A DNA stretch of 64,000 nucleotides from GWF2-38-69 sp965228125 (GTDB taxonomy: Bacteria > Verrucomicrobiota > Lentisphaeria > Victivallales > GWF2-38-69): positions 1,736,001 to 1,800,000 of the forward strand of contig OZ245791.1 in the NCBI GenBank assembly GCA_965228125.1, given 5' to 3'. Positions 52,818 to 62,900 of the stretch are shown here, one piece after another. Under the pieces are notes generated by a model. The model made no database searches and had not been told where the DNA came from. It was given only the letters and a program-made list of their open reading frames with translations. The number at the start of each line of letters is the position of its first letter. Positions within the stretch are counted from its first letter, which is position 1. A program made the translations under genes and the position numbers.

Positions 52818-53262
52818 TTTTTTTTACGAGGTTATGTCCGGCAGAGACAACAACATCATTAATCTTCATTAGAAGTTCAGGGGTAAACAAAGAGATATTG
52901 TCTTTCAGTGTCTGCATAGGATATTTGACTAGAAGTACCCACTTGACATGTCCGAGCATTTCTCTGATCCCTGCATGCTGGTCTACCATTTCCTTGAGAC
53001 GATCATAGTTCCAGTTGCAGTTAAGACGCAGCGTTCCCATCACTAATATTTTCCATAGCTCCATTCCGGGTCGGCCAGTCTTGCTGAATTTGATGTGCTC
53101 TTCAAGCAAAGCAAATACTTTATCTCTGATTTCGCGATTACAATAAATATACTGCAGTCCCCGCAGCAACTGCGGAATTTCATCTCGTGACTTCGGATCA
53201 AAAACTAATTTTGTAATATCTACTTCGCCCAGCATCAGCTGTTCATTTAAAACTTTTCTCAC
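52786..53262 (-). CDS. ISNCY-type transposase, N-terminal part (before frameshift)
   Basis: The 158-residue piece starts 'MRKVLNEQLMLGEVDITKLVFDPKSRDEIPQLLRGLQYIYCN', a characteristic opening of ISNCY-type transposases, and includes 'GRPGMELWKILVMGTLRLNCNWNYDRLKEMVDQHAGIREMLGH'. It loses frame at ten A (minus strand; plus T10 at 52816-52825); nine would join it to the downstream piece as one protein of about 500 residues. After the A-run it reads only a short nonsense tail. Whether slippage rescues it is unknown. Confidence 0.8.
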   Translation of the reverse strand: MRKVLNEQLMLGEVDITKLVFDPKSRDEIPQLLRGLQYIYCNREIRDKVFALLEEHIKFSKTGRPGMELWKILVMGTLRLNCNWNYDRLKEMVDQHAGIREMLGHVKWVLLVKYPMQTLKDNISLFTPELLMKINDVVVSAGHNLVKKKCWRTSGQVR

Positions 53263-53621
53263 AACATACCATTTGAAGATTGTTATTGTTACTGGAGTTT
53301 ACTCCATCAGACCAATAACATTTAATATAGCATTATGCCTCTATATATCAATTGTTTATGTGCTACATTAAACAAGTATCACACATCTTTTTTCGTTTGA
53401 ATCAAAGTGTAGTACCCAGCCATTGTCTATGTCTTCTAAGGACAGGTAGAAAGGTAATCTGGTGATATTAGGACATTAGCCTCTTTTTCGGTCAGGCACT
53501 ATCTAAATAATTGAGAGAAAAAGAGCGCAGTTCAATACTGTAACAAGCTTGCAGTAAGAATATTATATTATTTTAATCGAAAACAGTGTAGTGTCTAACA
53601 TTTTTGGGCATATATTGATAG
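53263..53621. other. 359-bp AT-rich gap between the insertion element and the DUF1670-like remnant
   Basis: I see no intact gene here. It probably contains the right end of the insertion element near 53386-53401; the rest is AT-rich with several stop codons in all frames. Confidence 0.5.
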
Positions 53622-53945
53622 TCAGTTATTTTTACACGGTTATATCGCCGAAGTCAGGAGCAGGTAAGCAGGGAAACCTATCACTCATTCCAGGCAATCG
53701 CTGCTTGTAATAAGCAAATCCTCTTGTGCTGGAAGAAAGGTATGAACCTTGACGAAATAGGTTTTTCCGTAAGAAAAACAAAACGCCTTGTCAAGGAATA
53801 TTTGAATATCATTGAAGAATATAAGGAAAAGAATTATTTTCTCGATAGAATGGTAAACTATGAAGCCAAAATTGAAACTTCATTGGATAAAATATTAAAC
53901 AACTCATCTCATATTTATTTCATATGCAGCCATTCCTCGTTTTAA
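53622..53945 (+). pseudogene. DUF1670-like remnant (C-terminal helix-turn-helix region)
   Basis: The frame is open from 53622 (after a TAG) to the stop at 53945. It reads 'TRLYRRSQEQVSRETYHSFQAIAAC', then 'CWKKGMNLDEIGFSVRKTKRLVKEYLNIIEEYKEK'. The order 'LYxxxxxxxxISRxTxHS...KGMxxxEI...LVxEYLxIIEE' is that of DUF1670-type, helix-turn-helix proteins, as I remember the family. The N-terminal half is missing, and no start with a ribosome-binding site precedes it (the first usable start is a TTG at 53724). It lies next to the insertion element, which fits decay of a mobile or accessory gene. Confidence 0.5.
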
Positions 53946-53951
53946 ATCTAC

Positions 53952-56900
53952 CTACACTTGAGATGAGGATGCTATTACGTCCAGATAAAGATCAGTGCTG
54001 GTTTTGAATAGTGCATGTTTATCGAGAGTAATGCTATATAAACTTTCTCCGTCCGTGATACCTGCGATCATAGCCAGGTAATCATCTGTTTTATCAAATA
54101 TCATAGCTGTTTCATATCCTTCCTGTTCATCGCTGTTTCCTTCTGTCGTGGAGTCATCATCATAGCGTGCGTCTCTTACGGATGTTTTGTCATAATCAAG
54201 AGGTTTGCGGACATCTGTTTGATAAACATTATCAGTATCAGGGTTAAAGACATTTTCTTTAGCAAAATTAGTGCTTGTTGAGTCTTCGAGGGATTGTGTT
54301 ACAGTGCCGGTTATTACTATTTCGTTTAAAGTAACCACTCCGAAATTATAGGTAGGGTGGGAAGAACTGTTCGAAGGTTCAGCAGTAGAGTCAGCTATTA
54401 TTGAAAGAATAGTAGCATCATTAATAGAAGGCACCCTGTCAGCATTACTAAATGCCGTAAAGTTACCGAAACTTGTAACTGAACCGCTAAAAGTATGAGT
54501 ACTTGTACTGACAGGGCCGAGTTGAGTCCATGACGTGCCGGAGTATAGTTCTCCATTTAGTCCAAGTTCTACTCCGTCTACGTCTCCGCGCAAATACTGG
54601 CATGTAATATCTGCAGTAAAATTACTGATTCCGCTGCTTGTTACAACCCAGTATCTGTTAAGGAAACTGGTTGCAGTAACGTGCGGTTCTTTCTCATGTA
54701 CTACTTGGATGCTCAGGTAAGCAGTGGAATATGTACCGCTTGTCAATTCTATTGTGATAGGAGAGTATTCTCCAGCCGAGCCATTAAGAGAACCTACAGG
54801 AAAGGCGTATGTACCATTTCCAGAAATACGTTTTATAAGGCTTCCGCTACCGGAAGAGGCTATCATACTTGTTGAGGAACCGGTTCCGTTGATAGCGCCT
54901 GTAAACTGAAGTGTCATATTGTAACTGCCCAGTACAAATATACCGCTTGCAAGGGTAAGAGCGTTTTCTATTGTGACATTTCCTGTAAGCGTTTTGAGCC
55001 CTGTTCCGTTTGAGGCCAGTGAATAGAAAGTTTCCGCACTTATTGTCTGATCTGCCCCATCCAGCGTTACGGCATGATTATAAGGGGTAAACGTTCCTGT
55101 GTTGCTCCAGTTTCCGCTCACTGTTATATCTCCTGACAGCTCTAAAATACCTGCAGATGTTATTGTAACATTGTGGTAATCAGTGGCGCTTATAAATTTG
55201 CCATCGCTTACTAAGAGATTATTTGTGACAGCTAAACTTGTAGAACTTGAAGCGTCTACTTCCACAGAGGAAGGGTTCCCTGTATTGGCTATTGTAAGAT
55301 TATAGAATATGTTGCTTCCGCTGAGTGTCTGGGTGCTGTTTCCGTCAAAGGTTACCGTATTGCTGTTTGCAGTCAATGTCCCTGTGTTGCTCCAGTTACC
55401 GCTTACTGTTATATCGCCTGAAAGTTCGAGCGCGCCGTTGGAAGTAATTGTAACGTTATTGAAGTCTGCTGCTGATGGTGTTACAAATATTCCGTCGCTT
55501 ATTGAAAGAAGATTTGTAACAGCAAAACCTGTTGAAGCGGATGCATCTACCTTTTCTGAAGAGCTGGTGTTGGCAATCGTAAGATTATAGAATTCTGTAC
55601 TACCTGCGATAGTCTGTCCACTTGTGCCGTCAAAAGTTACAGTTCCGCTCATATGGTTGAATGTACCGGAATTAGCCCAGTTACCGCCGACCGTAAACGC
55701 GCCTGTTGTCGCATTCATAGTTGCGCCATTGGCTATACCAACGTTCCCTGCGTCCCATATGCCGGAAGAAGCAGTAGCTCCGAATGTTCCGCCGTCCACA
55801 CTAAATGTTCCTGCATGTATGTCGTGTACACCTGCTGTCAGGCTGCCTGAAATAAGCGTTATGGCACCAAGAGCGGCCGTTTCTCCTGCATTATCTGAAA
55901 AAACAACGGTATCATCGGTGTTGATTGTAAGGTTTCCTGTTCCACCAATTGCGCTGTCAACTGTTCCGCCGAATGTTATTGCACCAGTATTGCCTGTGCC
56001 GACTGTTAATGTTTTTCCGTTATTTATCGTGACCGCATTGGAGAAAGTGATAGTATCCGGGGTGTTCAGAACTGCATTATCTGTTAATGTAAATTCTCCG
56101 GAATAACCTTGAGCTCCTGAAGTTGTTATATTTGCTCCAACAGACGATGTTCCTGTAACATAAAATAAAGTCAATGCTGAACTTCCGCCAATTGCGCCGT
56201 TTACAACAGCATTTGTCTCAAACCCTCCGAAGCCAATCCATAAGTCATAGCTGCCGTTTACAGTATCAGAAAATGTGATTGTAGAAGCATTAGTTCCGTC
56301 ATTGGCAATCATTTGGAAATTGCCTCCAATAGTAACTGCCCCATTGTATGTTTGGTTTCCAGTTGTGTAAGTGCCTCCTGCGATATTCGATGTGCCGTTG
56401 ACAGTTAAATATTTGAGAGGGGTTGCTCCAACCGCATTGCCAAACACAGCATTTCCTGTTACGATAAGTCCCTGTTGGCCGGATGCTGCAGCATCAAGCG
56501 TTGAATTGAATGTCACAGTACTTCCACTTAATTCTGCGTCTTTAGTTAATGTAACCGTACTAAAATCTATATTTGCATTGGAGGTTGCGACTATTCCTGC
56601 AATGTTTACTGCGCCTGCTGTTGCGTCAAGCCCGCCTGTGAAAGTCGAACTGTCGGAAGCATCATTGCCTATGGTAGTAGTTCCTGTATTAAGGAAACTT
56701 GTGTCGCTGTCTATCACGTTTGTGCTTCCCTGGAGCGTGACGGCATAGTTCTGTGCGAAAGTTATGATGTCGTTAACCGTTACATTGCCTGTGAATGTTA
56801 CTGCGCCCGTTGCTCCTGCAATATTCGACTGAAGAGTCAGGTCATAATCGCCTGTCATTGAGGCGACTGTAATTGAACCTGTTCCGCTCTTTAATGTTGA

Positions 56901-59900
56901 AGCACCAGTTTGCGTTACTGCGCCCAAATCCATATTGGTATCGGTAGTAGCTACTGTTCCTGCGATGTGTACAGAGCCGGCCGTAGCGTCAAGGCCGCCT
57001 GTGAAAGTCGAGCTGTCGGAAGCATTGTTGCCTATGGTAGTAGTTCCTGTATTAAGGAAACTTGTGTCGCTGTCTATCACGTTTGTGCTTCCCTGGAGCG
57101 TGACGGCATAGTTCTGTGCGAAAGTTATGATGTCGTTAACCGTTACGTTGCCTGTGAATGTTACTGCGCCCGTTGCTCCCGCAACATTCGACTGAAGAGT
57201 CAGGTCGTAATCACCTGTCATTGATGCGACTGTAATCGAACCGGTTCCGCTCTTTAATGTTGAAGCACCAATTTGCGTTACTGCGCCCAAATCCATATTG
57301 GTATCGGTAGTAGCTACTGTTCCTGCGATGTGTACAGCGCCTGCCGTAACGTCAAGGCCGCCTGTGAAAGTCGAGCTGTCGGAAGCATCATTGCCTATGG
57401 TAGTAATTCCTGTATTAAGGAAACTTGTGTCGCTGTCTATCACGTTTGTGCTTCCCTGGAGCGTGACGGCATAGTTCTGTGCGAAAGTTATGATGTCGTT
57501 AACCGCTACATTGCCTGTGAATGTTACTGCGCCCGTTGCTCCCGCAACATTCGACTGAAGAGTCAGGTCGTAATCACCTGTCATTGATGCGACTGTAATC
57601 GTACCTGTTCCGCTCTTTAGTGTTGAATTAGCAATCTGAGTTACTGCTCCAAGATTTATGTTATTATCGATGGTTATAATTGTGCCTGCGATGTTTACAG
57701 CGCCTGCTGTTGCAGTAAGCCCGCCGGTAAAAGTCGAGCTGTCGGAAGCATCGTTACCTATGGTAGTAGTTCCGGTATTCAGGAAATTTGCAGGATTTGT
57801 AATAGTGCAATGGCCGTTAAGAGTAACATTATATGCGTTACTTGTTGTTGACAGTGTTGGTGTAACAAGAGCCCCGTTAAAAGTTATTGTTCCTGTGGTA
57901 TTACTCAAAACTACGCTGGTATCTGCTGTTACGGCTCCCGAGAACGTAGCGCTGTTTGAATTTGTAACGGTAAGTGTTCTGATATTTGTCGTTCCGCCTA
58001 TAGCTCCGGTAACCGATATAGCTCCGGTGCTGCCTGCGTTAAGAGTTAAGCTCTGAGTGTTGTCTAAAGTTCCGTCTATCGTCCCGGTAAAACTGATTGC
58101 TCCATCAGTAGTACTGTCAGTGTTGATTACTATATCTGTGGCAAGGACAACAGTACCTTTGATTGCAACAGCGCCGGCTGTTGATTCGTCGTTGGTTGAA
58201 ATATTACCGTTAAGCGTAATTACTCCGCTTGGAGTATTAGTAAAGATTACGCCGCCGTCCCTGGTGGTGACATCATACAGGCTTACTGTCCCGGCATTTG
58301 TTATTGTCAGGGTATCAATCGCCTGGGCAGCTCCGATAGTATCACTAAAAGTAATATTACCAGTTCCTGAATCCAGGGTTAAAGTACGGTTACTTGTGTT
58401 AGCGTCAGCATCAACGGTGTCGGAAAATGAAATATCGTTGTCATCTGAATCGAGAATTACATCAGCGTCTATTACTACGTGCCCGGTATACGTTTGAGTG
58501 CCTTCAGTATAAACATTGTCGTTCAGGTGTGTGGAGTTAGGGCCTGCTGTGACCTCCAGAGACTCAATACGATTAGTGTTGCTAAAACCATACAAATAAA
58601 CACTGCCGGTTCCTGCGTTTAAAACCAGAGTATTACTGCTATTAGCAGTGTTTGCTGTTATTACGCCGTTAATAGTCAAATTTCCACCTGAAGTGCTTAT
58701 TGTGAGATCATTCCATATATTAACAGTGGTGCCGGTAAGGGAAATGCCGGCACCGGTTGTAATTAAATTATGGCTGACGGTTATTACAGGCGAAGCTAAA
58801 GCTATACTCCCTCCCGCTCCAGGGGTCATTGTTCCTGTATGCAATGTAGCCACATCAGCACCAGTAGATATAATCGTAATATTTATTCCTGCGTCGCTCG
58901 TGATGATTCCCTGATTTACAAATCCCAAGCTCCCTTGTCCGGTGACGTAATTACATGTTATAGAACCGTTGTTGTCGGAAAAATTAATAGTTTTGCCTCC
59001 CAGCACGACAAAATCTTCCACTATTACCGGGCTGCTGATATTTAACGTTGTCTGGCTCGCTTGCGTATTGATTAAAATATCCGAATCAGTTGAGGGGATG
59101 CCGCCATGAGGGCTTGTCCAGTTGGCGGCATTATTCCAATCTCCGTCACCGCCGCCGCCATCCCATTCGTAAAATTCTTCGGCATACCAGCCGTGAGCTT
59201 CACTATAATCGTCCACAGTTGAATATGACATTATTATTATTTCTGCTGGTGTGTCATTGTATCCATATACTGTAGAATTAGTTATTTTTGCAAAAGCCAC
59301 ACTGTAGTCATATGTGTCTATGTAGAGATCCTGCAGTTTGACGGTATTTGTCATATGGTCAGTTCCCATGATCCAGAACCAGCTTTCAACAGTCTGCAGT
59401 TGAGTGCTGTCGAATACCAAAGTCTTATTAGCTATATTATAGCAATCAAACTCATAGAACGTATTTGCGCCGTATATGTAGGAAGTCGTATTTTCTCCTT
59501 GAAAGCAAACTCTTCCGTTATTATGGTTAAAAGTCCCTCCGTTATCATTATCCCAGTTTCCTGTAACATTCAGTGTCTTCGGAGCATTAAGAGTCGTATT
59601 GCTGCCAATTACAATATCACCCGAAACAGTCCATGCATAACTTCCGCCGCTAAGAGTTCCGCCTGATAGTGTTATCCCTCCGCTTGCAAAGTCGTCGGAT
59701 TGAATCTGGAGTTCGCCTGTTCCGCCTTTTGTTAAAGTGCCGGAAATATCAATATCGTTAGTAAGAGAAGATGTAGAGCCGATCGTTATGCTCAAATTAC
59801 CAATACCTGTGTCTACAGCGTCAAGTGTCAGTACTCCCAATGTATTAATTACGACATCGGAAGAGGCTCCACCTGATGTTCCACTTATGCTTGAGACTGT

Positions 59901-62900
59901 TATATTGCCGCTGTCTCCATCGCCAAGTGTTAAAGTCTGCCCGTCGGCTATTGTTACATCTCCAAGAATAATATTGCATCCTATTGAAGCATCAGATGTT
60001 ACATTCGTAGTTTCAAACTGAATCGTATTCCCGTCAGGCGCTGTTATAGTCCCGGCTATAGATGTAACAGAAACTATGCTTGTTACCCCGCTAGTGAACG
60101 TAAAACTATCGGTAGAAGCAGTTCCGAGAACTACTCCATTTGTATTGCTGAATGTAACAGCATCATTTATAGAGTTGCTGCCGGATAGAGACACACTGTA
60201 TGCTCCGCTGTGCGTTTGAAGCCCGGTTATTTCAGTCCCGGCAATGAAAAAAATCGCTCCTGTCTGGGTCGTGTTCCCGATATCAAGAGTATAACTGCCT
60301 TGGACTTCTCCTGTGAAAGTTATAACTCCGCTTCCGCTTTTTACAGTTATATCATTGGTTAAAGTAATTGTTTGGGTATAATTCTGCGCGCCGGTAGTTG
60401 TGATATCAGCACCAATATCGGTAGTACCGCTTATTGAAATGGTTGTTAATGCAGTAGCACTGCCTATCGCGCCACTGATATACGCATTGTTACTTACGGT
60501 AAGTGAATAAGCACCTTGCACAGTTACTGTTGATTCAGCTGTGAAATCATTGTTTATATTCAAGTTCCCGCTAAGAGTTTTTGCTCCTGTTCCTGAGAGA
60601 TCCAAATTATTATAGGTGATGTTGTCAATTGTCTGGCTTGCCCCGTCATAAACTACTGTACCGCCTATACTTGTTACTGAACCGAAGTTGGCACTCCCGC
60701 CAAGCGTCAATGTACCGCTGTTGGCCAATGCCGATACAGTGCCGCCTACAGTGAACGCCGTGTTTACATCTGTACCGTCTGTTATTACATCAGTGCCTGA
60801 ACCAGTCAGGTTAAGGGTGCTGTAGGTAATGTTATCCACTGTCTGGCTTGCCCCGTCATAAACTACTGTACCGCCTATACTTGTTACTGAACCGAAGTTG
60901 GCACTCCCGCCGAGCGTCAATGTGCCGCTGTTGGTTAGTGCAGACACAGTACCGCCTACAGTAAATGCCGTGTTTACATCCGTGCCGCTTGTTATAACAT
61001 CAGTACCTGAACCAGTCAGGTTAAGGGTGCTGTAGGTAATGTTATCCACTGTCTGGCTTGCCCCGTCATAAACTACGATTCCGCCTATACTTGTTACTGA
61101 ACCGAAGTTGGCACTCCCGCCGAGTGTCAATGTGCCGCTGTTGGTTAGTGCAGACACAGTACCGCCTACAGTAAATGCACCGTTCACGTCTACGCCGCTT
61201 GTTATAACATCAGTACCTGAACCTGTCAGGCTCAAATTATTGTAAGAAATGTTATTCACTGTCTGGCTTGTGCCGTCATAAATTACTGTCCCGCCTATGG
61301 ATGTTACAGAACCGAAGTTGGCTGACCCGCCAAGTGTCAATGTGCCGCTGTTGTCCAAAGCCGTTATGCCGCTGCCTAGTGTAAGCGATGTATTTGCATC
61401 TACCCCGTCAGTTATTGTTACTGTGCCTGAACCAGTCAGGTTAAGGGTGCTGTAGGTAATGTTATCCACAGTCTGGCTTGTACCGTCATAAACTACGATT
61501 CCGCCTATACTTGTTACTGAACCGAAGTTGGCACTCCCGCCGAGTGTCAGAGTGCCGCTGTTAGTCAGGGCCGATACACTGCCTCCTACAGTAAATGCCG
61601 TGTTTACATCTGTACCGTCTGTTATAACATCAGTGCCTGAACCAGTCAGGTTAAGGGTGCTGTAGGTAAGGTTGTCAACTGTCTGGCTTGCCCCGTCATA
61701 AACTACTGTACCGCCTATACTTGTTACTGAACCGAAGTTGGCACTCCCGCCAAGCGTCAATGTACCGCTGTTGGCCAATGCCGACACGGAACTGCCTACA
61801 GTTAAGGCTATATTAACATCTGTACCGCTTGTTATTGTTACTGTGCCGGAGCCGGTGAGGCTCAAATTGTTGTAGGTAATGTTATCCACTGTCTGGCTTG
61901 TGCCGTCATAAATTACTGTCCCGCCTATGCTTGTTACAGTTGAACCGAAATCAGCGCTCCCGCCGAGTGTCAGAGTACCGCTGTTGGTTATTGCAGACAC
62001 AGTACCGCCTACAGTGAACGCCGTGTTTACATCTACCCCGTCAGTTATAACCACGACTCCCGAGCCGGAGAGATTCAATGTGCTGTATATAACATCATCT
62101 ACTGTCTGCCCTGCGCCGCTATATGTAACAGTCGAAGAATCTGCTGTAAAAGTTCCTAAACTAGTTACGGCATCGGCAAGGTTAAGGCTCCCTGTGTCGC
62201 TGAAAGTAACAGTTCCTCCCGAAGAAGCATCGAAAGCTCCATTGGCATTATATGTGCCGGTGGATATTGTCAGCGTGCCGTTTATGTCAGAAGTTCCTGT
62301 AACTGACGCTGTATATGTTCTCACTGCCAGTGTGATGTTGCTTTCCACTGTAAGATTATTGGTTATTGTTAGATTCCCGCAGAGAGTTTTTATTCCGATT
62401 CCTGAAGCGGTCAGATTATAAAAAGTGCCTGATATTTCCTGATCACTCCCGTCAAAGGTTACTGTATAGGTCGCTGGCGTAAACGTGCCGTTATTTACCC
62501 ATGTGCCGCTCACTGTGATATCCCCTGAAAGTTCCAGAACTGCTCCAGATGCTATTAAGACATTATTGTAATCAGTAGCACTTATAAACTTACCATCACT
62601 TACATAGAGATTATTAGTTACAGCTAAACTTGTAGAATTCGATGCGTCTACTTCTATGCTGGAAGGGTCTCCTGTATTGGCTATTGTAAGATTATAGAAC
62701 GTATTACTTCCGTTGATTGTCTGGTCTGAACTTCCGTCAAATGTAACTGTACTTCCATTTGCCGCGAATGTACCGCTGCCTGACCAGTTGCCGCTGACCG
62801 TAAATGTGCCGGAAGTGGCTTTGAGAGCAGCGCCTGAAACTATCGATACGCTACCATTTATATCCCATGTGCCATCGGAAGACGCAGAATTAAATGTACC

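Larger units (their letters stand above)
51560..53401. mobile_element. ISNCY-type insertion element, boundaries approximate
   Basis: The two transposase pieces together are about 1.5 kb, flanked by non-coding stretches with a weak shared inverted word (AACGAAAA). The ends and any target duplication could not be fixed by eye. The transposase frame is broken, so the copy is either dead or depends on slippage. Confidence 0.55.

Noticed and set aside
60630..62110. CRISPR-like regular repeats
   Set aside because: The 210-bp period is in frame with a coding sequence and the units are similar over their whole length; there are no short repeats with unrelated spacers and no cas genes.
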